This document shows positions 1 through 9,972 of a DNA stretch of 21,130 nucleotides, piece after piece; within the stretch, counting starts at the first letter, position 1, and each line of letters starts with the position of its first letter. The DNA is from Gamarada debralockiae (lineage: Eukaryota; Ascomycota; Leotiomycetes; Helotiales; Hyphodiscaceae), in the NCBI GenBank assembly GCA_002803225.1, contig NXFV01000867.1:1-21130 (forward strand), in the 5' to 3' direction. A model generated the notes under the pieces. The model was not told the DNA's origin and made no database searches. It was given only the letters and a program-made list of their open reading frames with translations. The position numbers and the translations under genes were made by a program.

Positions 1-813
1 CATTCTTAGCCTTCTCTAGTTGCTTTTAGCTATAGATTTTAGGACTATTTTGCAGAGCCATAACTATTAGGAAGTAAAGGGGTTCTATGATATTGACTCT
101 AACTCTAATTATAATTCTGATGACGATGGCCCTGATGTTTCTGTGCCTCGATCAAGATTTCCTTTACTATATAGAGGGCTAGTTCTTCCTTTATTTATCT
201 CATGGACTAGAACACAGTCACTAGAGCCAAAACCCTCTTCTATTAACAACCTCCTCATTACTTTGAAGGCCCTTTTCAGGGATTATTTTGGTGTGTTCCT
301 AGCGGCTTATAAAGGAGAGGGGGGGGGGGGGGGTAGTACTAGGTTAGGTCTCATAAACCAATTACTATAGTAGTCGATTTCATAGTCAAATATACCTCCT
401 CTAAGCTTTATACGCTTAATCACGTCTATGGCTACAGTGATATTATCAAGGGAATTTGTCTTTTGCAGGGGTTCTACGCCTTATCAAGAGCCCCACCAAT
501 GATAGGCAGAATTCCGAAAGAGGTTAGAAATGCACTGCGAAAGTGTACGGTCCCGAGACGGCTGGATAGGGTACTGATAAGACAATGCTAATTTGGACAA
601 GTGAAAAGTAGACTGCTCCATCCCTAGAAAATTCACGCGATCTAACCAAGAAGCGCAAGTGAATTCCCTTTCGCGGCTCTTGCGCATTTCTGCACTCCCT
701 GTAAGGCTGGTATTTCTGAAAGTTACTTATACAAAGTTACGATGGCTTTCTCAGCATTGGGTAAAGAATTACTATCTCTATTTCTCTAGGAAAGTCCGAG
801 TAACTCTACCCTG
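1..813. other. AT-rich stretch without a convincing gene
   Basis: No reading frame here has a recognisable domain or sensible composition. The longest plus frame (143-370) ends in a glycine run created by the homopolymer at 319-333, so it is probably not real. The sequence is AT-rich with many short stop-interrupted frames, as expected of decayed mobile DNA or a long upstream region of the bZIP gene. I see no tRNA, CRISPR array or clear terminal repeat in it. Confidence 0.5.
319..333. repeat. poly-G homopolymer, 15 nt
   Basis: An uninterrupted run of 15 G is seen directly. Homopolymers this long are prone to sequencing and assembly error, so the exact length is uncertain. A similar but longer G run closes the window. 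Confidence 0.95.
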
Positions 814-1481
814 ATGGCGAACACCTACAACCAAAACAATGAGTTGGACCCGACGTCCTTCTACTTATCACAATTAGCATCCGTGCATTACGGGGAAATC
901 TGTCAGGCAGGACAGCTTGACTCGACATTTTCTGTAAGTATTGGTCGGCGAGCCGGGAGCAATATTGCAGTGAAGGTGCAGCTACGAAGACTAATTTTTA
1001 CCAGATTGAGGATGCACTTACACAAGATGCTGCCAACCTACCAACCGGACCTGCCACGTCACTGTTACTGCCGGATGCAATGCAAGAACATTCAACTGTT
1101 GAAGACTGGTCGCCAGACAATGATTCATCGGAAGGACCTAAGACATTCCTTGCGAGGAGGTCACAGGCAAATAGGACTAGAAAAGCTCCATCGCCTGGAG
1201 CAATAGAACGACGACGGCAGCAGAACCGTGCCGCTCAAATCGCTTTTCGGACGCGGACCAAGAAGATGGTCGAAGATTTACGCCAGCAGCTCACGGAATG
1301 CACGGAGCACAACCATACAATGTACCTTATAATGCAAAATCTACTGGAGAAGACGGAGTCGTTAAAGAGAGCCATCGAGGGTGCTCTAGCTTCGCAAAGG
1401 TCGATCTTTTTCGAGAACCAACAGCGCGAGGAGGGAAGGTTTGCGTCCAGCAACTTCAGAAAGCGCGGCTCTGAATTATGA
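814..1481 (+). CDS. Pap1/Yap1-type bZIP transcription factor, short form
   Basis: Two exons, 814-933 and 1005-1481, are joined across a 71-nt intron (934-1004). The donor is GTAAGT, a CTAAT-like branch site lies upstream and the acceptor is CCAG. The junction is phase 0 and gives one 198-residue protein. The basic region holds the NRAAQIAFR signature (residues 114-122), the fungal Pap1/Yap1 type of NxxAxxxFR core. It is followed by a zipper heptad at L132, C139, M146, L153 and L160, so the zipper is imperfect. Proteins of this family bind DNA as dimers in the nucleus and often control stress or metabolic genes. The C-terminus is short and basic; I see no cysteine-rich redox domain like that of Yap1/Pap1, so a redox role is not supported. 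The first 65 residues are low in recognisable features. It is the only supported gene in the AT-rich left flank; the target genes are unknown. A further 3' exon cannot be excluded. Confidence 0.8.
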
Positions 1482-1694
1482 GGGACCAGTGACGGATGAC
1501 GGGATCAAGAATGAAGTGGGCATGGTGGGGTGGCCGTGATTTAGAGCTGACTAGTGGGTTTTATGCATGTCTTCTACTCGGATGCGTTGAAGGAGATATC
1601 ACCTGTCACACGTTTTCAGAGGTAATGAGCCTGATAAAGTTGCAAAAGTATTCACGGTGCTTAAGCTCATGGGGGTAAGCTATTACTCTGGTTG

Positions 1695-1862
1695 TAACAG
1701 CTACAGGTAGCTGGAGGGCAGCAGGAGGGATCACAGTATATCAGAGAAGTAGTAATAGAGGAAGAGAGACAATAGTGGTTGTATTCGTAGTGGCTGAAAA
1801 GAGGTTCCGTGGTACTTGTATGCTTGTGAATGATAAACTCAAGCTTGCCTACTCACAAGTAG
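1695..1862 (+). repeat. LTR-like fragment, left arm of an inverted pair
   Basis: It begins with TGTAACAG, a start common among fungal gypsy-type LTRs. Segments of it recur in reverse complement at 2895-3045. The 14-nt AAACTCAAGCTTGC at 1835-1848 is matched exactly by the complement of 2908-2921. The 22-nt block 1714-1735 is matched by 3004-3025 with one mismatch. Identity between these blocks is lower. The simplest reading is two diverged copies of one repeat in opposite orientation; the gypsy assignment is inference. Confidence 0.5.
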
Positions 1863-1959
1863 GGTCAATAAGCCTTACTTATCCTTCACTCCTAGCTCCT
1901 CTCTTCACATGCTAGCTGTACTAGCTGTTGACTCTGCAACTGACTCTACACTGACTAAC

Positions 1960-2110
1960 TGTTGAAATAATGGCTAACTGTTCCTGACTGTACAGCTGAC
2001 TGTGCTCAATGTTGAGCCTGGCTCAAGTAATAATCGCCCATATGAAATCGCCCATATGCCTTCGGGAGTTAGGCTCTTGATACACTGGTAAAGTCCAATA
2101 AAGATTCTCA
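1960..2110 (+). mobile_element. candidate short copia-type LTR (151 bp)
   Basis: The segment starts with TGTTGAAATAATGG and ends with AATAAAGATTCTCA, so it has the TG...CA ends of an LTR and a polyadenylation-like AATAAA near its 3' end. It is directly followed by CTTATCAGAGTTGC (2111-2124), which resembles the TATCAGAG core of initiator-tRNA primer-binding sites used by copia elements. It also holds a small tandem repeat, ATCGCCCATATG at 2033-2044 and 2047-2058. No gag-pol frame follows and no second copy is visible, so it would be the left remnant of a deleted element. An alternative is ordinary AT-rich DNA with chance ends. Confidence 0.4.
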
Positions 2111-2855
2111 CTTATCAGAGTTGCTTATATCGTCATGTAGTCCGTACCAGTTCGGCCCTAATAGAGGGCGGGATATAGTTAGACTGTCCAACCGAAGCCC
2201 GATCTCTGTAGGATCAAGAAGTTATCATTCCTCCCCTTTCGTATCAAGATGCAGCGGAGCCTTCTAGTACTACAGTGGTGAGGAATGCTGGTTAGGGATA
2301 ATGTCGAATCAGACGATATTGTGAGGCAAAGGCAAAATCGTAAGTGCATTGATATCTAAGGAGAGAAGAATCTTGGGTTTGCCAAAACCCGATATACGTG
2401 TAAACAACCCTCACCATAGCAACCAGCAACAGCATAGGTTTCATACACAGATAACCGGCAAGGACGACGTGGTCACGTGTCTGGCCAGCCGCAGGCGTTT
2501 GGTAGGCTAGAGGCAGTTTAGGGCTAATTTCACGGTATATAACTGAACGTACGGGTTTCCTTCTTAATTATCTATCATAAGTACATTCCTGTTTAGTCAG
2601 TTTAGCTAGTTACCAATATTCAGTTAGCCTTTCCTTCATGATTCTTTGTACGTGATACCTACTATTCCTGAGCATGCATCTCTCCATATTCCACACTATA
2701 AGCCCACGTACAGGCTATACAAACGTTCTAACCCCTTCATAATACTATAGGAACAGTATTAGGTATTTAGTTTAGTACCTAGTACTTAGCATTATACCAT
2801 AATAAGAAGTATAGTATAGGATTTATATTAGAAAAGGAGAATAAAGTCTACTTTA

Positions 2856-2879
2856 ATATATATATATATATATATATAT
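2856..2879. repeat. (AT)12 microsatellite
   Basis: Twelve uninterrupted AT units are seen directly. They lie just before the right arm of the inverted LTR-like pair. Confidence 0.95.
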
Positions 2880-2894
2880 GTAGAAGGCTAGGAC

Positions 2895-3045
2895 TAATTT
2901 TGGAAGGGCAAGCTTGAGTTTCTTTCTCACTTGAAGAATACAAGTACAACTTCTCTCATATCAACTGAGCTCTTTACCCGTGAAACTACCTACACTTACG
3001 TATTGTGATCCCTCCTGTTGCCCTCTGGCTTCCCACTACAGTCAA
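2895..3045 (-). repeat. LTR-like fragment, right arm of an inverted pair
   Basis: Read on the minus strand this segment matches the left arm at 1695-1862. The shared blocks are GCAAGCTTGAGTTT (2908-2921), TACAAGTAC nearby, and a 22-nt block at 3004-3025 differing at one base. The order and spacing of the blocks are conserved, which argues against chance. Divergence and small gaps between blocks indicate old copies. Confidence 0.5.
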
Positions 3046-4397
3046 AGGAGACTCCGAGTTACCGACGGGGTAATCGGAAAGTCTATTTAGACGGTCTGCC
3101 AGCAATTTAGAAATTCAACGAATACGGTATTTAGTCGAATATTATAGTGGTTGGGAAAGTAGGGGGCAATAGGAGAACGGTCTTTCTACAGTATACAGAG
3201 TACAAAACTTGGAAATCATACAAGGAGTAGAAAATCGTCCACGGAAATCATTATACGAAAGAAGGATTCTTTCTACAAAAACCACATATATATTACGAAT
3301 CAACTTACGGGCTATAATACGACAGTCTGTACAAGTACAACTATAATTTCGAATCAGTAATTCCTAAGATAATTCTCAAGAAATAGACAACTACAAGAAA
3401 ATCGATCAAAACCGACCAGCTCTGGTTCTTGCGCAAAAGAACTAGGAGAAGTGGTTTAGTCTCATAAACTCCTCCTTGTAAGTAAAGGTGAGGCTCACTT
3501 TCATAGAGAGAAGGGAGAATTGCACTCCTTTTGAGGCCCTGTTTTGAGACTAAAAGAGTTTTGCGCAAAGTGGAATCATGATATGATACTGCTTGGTTAT
3601 GCGCTTCAATTCCAAGAAAGTTAAACATAATTGTTCTATTCAACCTCTTGAGCTCCTTGGGCACAGATTGCCAGGTGTAATACATCACTGAAGATATTAT
3701 CATAAATTCAAATACTGCTCTTAAGGCCTGACAGTTGCTCACTAACCCAGGAGATGCAAAAGAAGCAAAATGGAGATAACGCAAGGTCAAGTCCTATAAA
3801 GCTTACATAAATTACCGCAAAGTTCGGTAACAAGATTCCCAAGAGTAAAATTCGGCGAGAAAAAAGACAAACGTTATGACGTCTAGATTCAGAGACTCGT
3901 GAGAGCCACTTGTTTAGCCTTTCTGGTTGGCGCCCTATACTGACGCAGACGTAGCGTAGATGAACAGAAGTGTCACAGAGATGTACAACTCTCACGACTC
4001 GAAATTTTGCACAAATGCGAGGACGGTCTTAGATCCGATGCCTGCAGTAAAAGCTATGCGTTCAATACCAAGCTCCATTACGAGCAAGAATACGCAGGTG
4101 ACCATATTGTGGTACCATTCATGCTCATAGAAGTTGTGGTAGTAGAATAGATCCGCGGGCCACGAGCGTTCAGCGCTACGGAGTGGCGAGACGGACCGAG
4201 GGAAAGTTCTCCCTACTTTACCGAGCCAAATGGCGCCTAGTGAGTGTTCTGGTTGCATTTTCAGTACTGGCGACAGTACCAAGATGCTGTTCCATATTGA
4301 CAAGATCTGACCTCGTTCTTCGTACCAGAAGATTATTATTAGTAGCACCATTCAGTTCGCTATATGGATAAAGGTAGTGTAGTGGACTATCGAACGT

Positions 4398-4680
4398 TTA
4401 GTCTATTGTCGCAGCATTGAGATCTGCCAATTCATGACCAGGAACGTCTGCGTTGTCCTGAGTGATAGGTTCGTCATTGTCTTGTTTAGAGGGTTCTGAA
4501 GCAACCTCTGCAGATTCGTCCGCGGTACCTGTTCAAAATTACTCCTTGATTCATATTTCCCTTACGTGGAGACACATTACACACCAAGGCATCCTTCGAA
4601 GAGGCTCTTACTGCGGAGTAGATGGCAGGGAGGAGAGACGTACCTTCTGCCATCTCGACCTCGTTCGATGTGTCGCACAT
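4398..4680 (-). CDS. small acidic hypothetical protein (55 aa), tentative
   Basis: The model joins 4680-4644 to 4528-4398 across a 115-nt intron (donor GTACGT, acceptor GAACAG), phase 1. The product has 55 residues, begins MCDTSNEVEMAEG and ends ADLNAATID. It is rich in Asp, Glu, Asn, Gln, Thr and Ser with no hydrophobic segment, so it would be soluble and probably disordered. A strong 3' splice site lies directly upstream (CTTAAC branch site, then ATATCCAG ending at 4682). The transcript therefore probably has an upstream exon, either 5'UTR or coding. The region beyond, to about 5600, is pyrimidine-rich on the minus strand, as fungal promoters and leaders are. I recognise no family. Codon-like composition and splice signals are the only support. 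Confidence 0.35.
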
Positions 4681-4740
4681 TCTGGATATTGACAAGACGT
4701 TAAGAAGTCGAAGAGCATGTGAGATGAGAAACTCCTCCAA

Positions 4741-6013
4741 GAAGTGCGTATTTTGGCAAGCAGAAAGTGAAGGAAAATGCGAAGTTCTCTCACAACTGAG
4801 AAATTATTTGCTCGTAATTGGATGGCGATGTTATTGGAGAGGCACCCTTCGAGTTCAAGGGAGCAGGAAATTGACGCCGCCACTGGAGGAAAAAGAAAGT
4901 AGAGACAGGTACTGTCCGAAGATTGTTTTTGACTCGAGAACTGTGCATAAGGCGGAATTTGCGTTGTAGAAGCAAGAGAGTGTTTCTTAAGAGTGACAGA
5001 AGCGGGGAGTGGAGTTCTCGCGTTGTGGTGAAGCACATGACAGCATGGCGCATGGTGACTTATCTTGGCATTTCCATAATGAAGAGTTTGGAGATTTTTC
5101 GTATGGAAACAGCGGGTGTCAGAGAAGGAGTCGCGATTGATATGGATGATGGGTGGCCGGGAGAAGGTGAAGACCCGTCGTGCCAGAAAGTAGACCAGAA
5201 GGTAATGGATTTCTGGTTGCTCGAGAAACTGCTACGTAGAAGGCCCTGCTGAACAGAGAGTGATTAATGTTGACGAAAAGTTGAAGAGACATTCGGATTT
5301 TTGAATTGACGAGGAGAGTTGATAGAAGGAGGAGAATGTGGGAATTTTGTAAGGAGTGGGAAAGAGTTGGTTATTGAGGGCTAGATGAAATAGGGAGCGA
5401 GAAGTCGCAAAATAAATCGCTGATTGAGGAAAGTGAACGTGACAGTTGTTGGTGCTAAAGTAGAGGACTGGTGAATTGCGTGTTGCAAGGGTTGTGTTCT
5501 TGGAACGGAGAGCAGCAGTAGGAATTGGAGTCAGAGAGTACTATTACGAATAATTTAGGACAAGAATTAAACCTTCAAGATCGCACTCGAGCAGCAGAAT
5601 CATCAAGCTGAGGCTAGCAGGCCTTGCCCTGGGGATGGGTTTACGAAATTCTATTTATTTCGATTAAAAGCAGAGAGAGAAGGCAGCAGTAACTAAGAAA
5701 AACTGCCATGGCTATGAAGAGTGTGAATGACTTCCTTTATCGTCATAGCAAACGACGAGCCACCACAAGTGGACCAGCATCGGAGACAGAAACATTGCTT
5801 TCAGGGTTGAGATTTCTTCCACGGATGAGGCAAATGAGATCGAGTACTTCTTGAGGCCTGGAGTTTTCTTGAGAAGTCCCACATCGCAATTTCGGGAGAT
5901 AAAAGCTTCTCTCATCTATCACGGAGAGTTGAGGTTGAAATGGAAAATGAATCAAGTTGTGTGAGTTGTAGAATCGTGGGGTTTAGGTCGAAAGTCGAGT
6001 TCCTCTCCGACTC
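4741..6013. other. intergenic region, possible leader of the small acidic gene
   Basis: Frames on both strands are open for 60-140 codons, but none has a recognisable motif and they contradict one another. On the minus strand the stretch of about 5270-5560 is pyrimidine-rich, compatible with a promoter and 5' leader for the gene ending at 4398. The minus frame at 5712-5915, starting MREAFISRNC, is the least implausible small protein but has no other support. Confidence 0.4.
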
Positions 6014-6885
6014 CTAGGTCTCTGTGACGGCAGCAATCTTGGAGAGATTCTCATCAAGGAGATATTGATCAAAGTTCTGCGGGTCCCATGGCGGTCTGCG
6101 GTCCTCTGTAGCAGGACGTGTACGTGCCAGCAGTCTGCCAAGTTGCATGGCAAATTCACCTCCTTGGTAGAAGACATATCCAAACACAGGGCCGACAACC
6201 GGATCGTCTGGTCCAAAGTATATCATGCAATCCATAATAAACTTTAGAAGCGCGTTCTTCTTGTAGAATTCGGAGACATAATTTAGGCGCTCCTCTTCAT
6301 CCTCGCTCTCTGCGTCATTGAACTCTGCAAAGTCCCAGCAAGCCTGCACGAAGTCCTCATCAAAACTGTCTGCAAGTTTAAAGTCTCCTGAGGTATTGGT
6401 ACGAGGACACAGTGTTCGAAGTGTATCGTTTTGTAAACTTGGGGAGCCGATTCTTTGTCCGAAGAACCAAAATTCGTAGCAGCAGAGGCCAGTCTTGTCG
6501 AGGGAATTGGTATAAAGCCATTTCAAGAAGGAATCCATGAGGCCGTGGAGATCTTCGAGATATTGTTCAGCTTCCTTTGGAACCGGTATTGGCTTTCGCC
6601 TAAGATTTCTTCAATATCGAAGATCCGCCGTCCGTCTGCCTCATTGCATAGATCTTGGAGGCGGCTTGACACAGCGCAAACAAGCACCTCTGGCACACAC
6701 AGTACTCGATACCCTTGACCTTGCGGCCTAACAATGTAGGTGTCGTTGCAGGATCTTATCTCTATCATCCCGGAGACTCGAAGTCTAGTAACTGTAAGCA
6801 CTGAGCATTTTAATAGCAGTGTAAATTCACACCTTTTTAGTAATTCCTTACCCTTCTCGCCTTCAAAGGCCTTGGTGGAAACCAT
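6014..6885 (-). CDS. BTB/POZ domain protein, reading frame broken near 6595
   Basis: The N-terminal part (6885 to about 6595) carries a BTB-like core, with RVLCVPEVLVCAVSSRLQDLC as the VHxxxLxxxSxxL segment. A different frame then gives IPVPKEAEQYLEDLHGLMDS followed by FLKWLYTNSLD, the classic second half of a fungal BTB domain. That frame stays open to the stop at 6014, ending KIAAVTET. Joining the two needs one extra base near GAAAGCCAATACC. A first intron of 60 nt (donor GTAAGG after codon 11, acceptor GCTTACAG) is likely and keeps the frame. A GTATCG...TTAG intron of 113 nt would also restore the frame, but it would remove the BTB core. Fungal BTB proteins mediate protein-protein contacts, often as ubiquitin-ligase adaptors; no partner domain is seen here. 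It may be a recent pseudogene or a base-call error. Confidence 0.7.
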
Positions 6886-7834
6886 GTTGAATCTGCAGAA
6901 TTGAATTCTGAAACAAGATTAACACTCGATTCGGATTTTCACCTGAAATAGATCCAAGTTTACCTTATGAGAAAGATTTCAGTTGCTCGGAATGCTCTTT
7001 CTGCTGCAGAACTGAAGGGATTGTCTGTTCGTTCAAGGGTGATGGTGTGACTGACATGAGGGCCAGAAATTGCTGCCAAGGACACTTGTCAGTTATGACT
7101 GTGACTGGCAAGGATGAATGAACTGGTGAGCAGATCCTTACAGTAGAAAAAGTGACGAGCTGAACTATGCTCTTCAAGGAGTTCGAGACGATCCAGTGAG
7201 ACGGTGAGAGGCGGTGTGTTTGTGACTTGAGTTTGAATGAGTGAAGTAGTTTGCTCAAAGGTCAAACGAAGGTCGAGAGTTGATGAAGAAGTTGAAGATC
7301 TTTTGATGCTGGGGAATTGTCGTTTTGTTGAAAGCCTGAGATGGATCAGATGAGTAAGGGAGCTTGTTGACATTGAGAGTGATGAAACAAGATGATGCCG
7401 GGGAGTCTTCACCAAGGATTCAAGAAGATGAACTATTGTAGAATTTGGAAGATGGGAGATGTGTCACTCAAATCATTGAGTCGTCTTCTACTAAGCCTTG
7501 CCTGGAAGATTTATTTACGACATTCCATTTATTTTCGACTAAACACAGGCACATACAATCCACAAAAAGTAGCAGCAAAGAAAAGCTGCCAAGACTACAA
7601 GTACAACATCATCTCCCCTCACTCCATACCTTATTTCACCACCAGAATTCGGGAAAACCAGACGCTTATGATGCATATCAAAGAACACCGACCGAAGGAA
7701 CTCTTCTCTCTGTTGTTCTCATCCTGATTCTTCTCTCATCACCAATATCCACTCGCATTTATCCACCGCTCGATTTTGCCTGTGCTTCACCAACACATTT
7801 TCGGGGTGCGTTCTCGATCAAGCTCGCGGGGTGT
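6886..7834. other. intergenic region between two minus-strand genes
   Basis: This holds the promoter side of the BTB gene and the 3' side of the TMEM33-family gene. Short frames exist on both strands, including one of 97 codons at 6965-7258, but they lack domains and overlap each other. No repeat or RNA gene was seen. Confidence 0.5.
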
Positions 7835-8961
7835 TTAGGAAGCCTTCTTAGGTGCTGGCGTTTCGTTCACATACTTTCCAATATTGGTAGTATCGTGGAA
7901 CGTTCTCACACCGCCCTTAACACCTTCCCAAACTTGCTTGGCCGCAGGAGGAGTAGATTGTGCACCAACAAGCGAATCGATTCTTGCTTCCAATTGTCTG
8001 AATTGGCCTTGGACGAAGCTGCTCTGAGCGAATCGGGCGCGGAGGAAGGCAGTGTAGATAGCAATCAAGATCCATGAACCCTTGGCGAATGTAATTGCGG
8101 AGAGAAAGAGTCGGCCCCAAAGGAGGATTTCAAGGATGGCGACGAGACCCATGGATGCATCATAGTATTCCTTGACGAACTTGCCAATGGTGTCGGCCAT
8201 TGCGTTGGGCTTGAATGTTAGCTTGGCTCCGGGGGAGGCACCTGTTGCGGCGGCAACTTGCTGGGGTGGTTGCAGAGTTGGGATCAAGTTTGTGCGGGTG
8301 TAGGTTGCGACGTGGAAGATCGAATAGACGCCGAATGGGAGCATTGCGAGGGGGTATTGAGGGGAGAAGAGCCAGACAAGGGCCATAGCTGTAACTTTGT
8401 TAGTTTGCAGCTGGAGTGTCAGGAAGTCGCGTGATAGGACTGACCCAAGTATTGGACGTTCTCATCAGATGCAAGAGCCATAGCACCTCCCTGCGCTCTG
8501 CTGCCAGCCCTCGAGCGAGCGCGGAATGCCTTGTAGACAACAATACCATACGTCACCGCTGCCGAGATGAAGGCAGTGCGGTAGGAGAACTGAGCCCATC
8601 GCGAGTAGTAGTTGAATGTAATGTAGGAGAGCCCATATCGAGCGATGCAGAAGAGGAGCGTCAAATGCCTGCGAAGTCGTTGTTAGTCGCCATTTCACCT
8701 TCAATTCATGATGTGCAGCAGGGAAGTGGGAGCTGCATGGAGCTCGGGTCTCCGCACAATGACAGATGTCCCCAAGCTCCAGAACAGGGTGTTGACGCGG
8801 GGAGAGATCGTGAACATACCCAACAAACCAAGCGACTACGTGACTCGAATCAGCATATGCAATCACACAGTTCTAGAAGGCATTTACATACACTGTAGAG
8901 TCTGCGCAAGCTGTATGAGCCTTTGCTGCAAAGGCAGCGAGCCAGAAGGTGGGGGAGCCAT
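7835..8961 (-). CDS. POM33: TMEM33/Pom33 family transmembrane nucleoporin-like protein
   Basis: There are four exons: 8961-8892, 8835-8820, 8668-8445 and 8388-7835, with introns of 56, 151 and 56 nt. All start GTATGT or GTCAGT and end in AG. The product has 287 residues. Exon 2 is only 16 nt and supplies the AWFVG core of LQFAWFVGHLTLLF, which is needed for the first membrane segment. Hydrophobic segments lie at about residues 24-46, 61-77, 105-133 and 183-219. The motifs FSYRTAFISAAVTYGIVVY and TRTNLIPTLQPP are typical of this fungal family. Yeast Pom33 and fission yeast Tts1 sit in the ER and nuclear envelope, aid nuclear pore distribution and shape ER tubules. The start is set by MAPPPSGSLPLQQRL, a usual N-terminus of the family. 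The C-terminal tail is soluble and ends in KKAS. Confidence 0.93.
8820..8835 (-). other. POM33: 16-nt coding microexon of the TMEM33-family gene
   Basis: The exon reads TCGCTTGGTTTGTTGG between an ACGTAG acceptor and a GTATGT donor. It completes a Phe codon from exon 1 and encodes A-W-F-V, then contributes two bases of a Gly codon finished by exon 3. Without it the frame from exon 1 to exon 3 is lost and the first membrane segment is incomplete. Confidence 0.88.
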
Positions 8962-9972
8962 TATAGGTAGATGTTGAATGAGGTTTCGTGAGATGGAGAA
9001 AGTTGGTTTCTTTGTTTCGTATTCGCGAGTAGCAGATGAGTCTGTGAAGGTTTGGGGATCGTGTGCTGCAAACAAAGTGTTTTGTGGTTTGAAAGTGCGA
9101 AGCTACCAAAGAAAGGCTGGTCAGAACCCTGACTGGCACAAGCGACGATGATTGTCCGTCAAAACTGCTAGCGGATTCATTCACTCACCTAAATTTGTCG
9201 TGAGCACAAAGAACTAGGATTAAGTTTTGAAAAGTGAATTTCGCTTTGGGAAAATATGAGGAGAGAAATTCTAAACATCTAAAATATTCAACTAATGGGG
9301 GAATTGACTCTGCCTTGTTTCTTGATTTGGTCACCAAAAGCCACATTGCCTTTCTCGCTTTTGGTCCCCGACGTCGTCATCGTCTGTGGCTGGTCTACAA
9401 CTATAAAGTGTTCTTCACATGCAAGGCAGGGGTTCCGAGGAGAGGCAGTCGATCAGGACTCGAAGCACAGGATTGATTTAGAAGCTCTACGAGCAAGGCT
9501 GATGATCAACCTGAATGCATTTCCTTGAGCTTTGTCAATCTTGATTAAGTTCAAGGAGGGGCAATAGAGGGGCAGAAGAAGAATGCCCAGCCACGAAAGA
9601 GCTCACAGCACACTGGAGCGGATCGATTCGTTCAAAGTTTTTTAGTATTCTGGTATCTTGGTATCATCAATCCTTGACTCCAGTGCCACTGTGTTTCCAT
9701 CCATGCTCGCGTGACCATGCCATATACGCCTCTGCAATGTACCTTTTATACTATTACAACAAGATCCTTAAAGGAAAAAGATTTGTAGTCCAGCGCCTCA
9801 CAATGCCCTTTTTGATGAATCCACAAACCCAGTAACGAAATGCTCGGAACGGAAGTACCAGTCGAAAATCGTTCAGAATGTTTGAGTGATTCAACGGAAT
9901 CAGAAAACAGAGACTTGAATCCAGTCCAAACGCCCGAAAATGCAGCTCTTCATGTATCCGGCCCTGCCTCGT
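8962..9972. other. intergenic region
   Basis: This holds the promoter and leader of the TMEM33-family gene on its left and the 3' flank of the cyclin gene on its right. Frames at 9234-9528 and 9840-10079 are open but have no recognisable features. No RNA gene or repeat was seen. Confidence 0.5.

Larger units (their letters stand above)
1482..4397. other. repeat-rich, gene-poor region
   Basis: This 2.9-kb stretch has no frame with a recognisable domain. It contains the LTR-like pieces and the microsatellite listed separately. Minus-strand frames at 3341-3790, 3708-3995 and 3992-4351 are open, but they overlap one another, are hydrophobic or basic in a way typical of chance frames, and show no family motif. 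I read it as decayed mobile-element DNA plus intergenic sequence. Confidence 0.55.

Noticed and set aside
143..370. Plus-strand 75-codon frame ending in Gly repeat
   Set aside because: The Gly run is produced by the 15-nt G homopolymer, whose length is unreliable, and no domain is present.
3341..4351. Overlapping minus-strand open frames of 95-149 codons, possibly one spliced gene
   Set aside because: No recognisable motif, no consistent intron joining them, and the composition looks like chance translation of AT-rich DNA.
4622..5252. Plus-strand frames of 109-115 codons
   Set aside because: They lie opposite a minus-strand region with splice signals and a pyrimidine-rich leader, and show no family feature.
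5712..5955. Two overlapping minus-strand frames of 67-70 codons
   Set aside because: A start and plausible composition exist, but there is no motif or supporting splice or promoter signal. Mentioned in the intergenic entry only.
6600..6720. Alternative 113-nt intron in the BTB gene
   Set aside because: It would restore the frame, but it uses a weak GTATCG donor and removes the conserved first half of the BTB core. Kept as an alternative, not as the model.
7445..8077. Long plus-strand open frame of 210 codons
   Set aside because: Its second half is antisense to exon 4 of the TMEM33-family gene, which has clear family features and consistent splicing. The plus frame has no domain.
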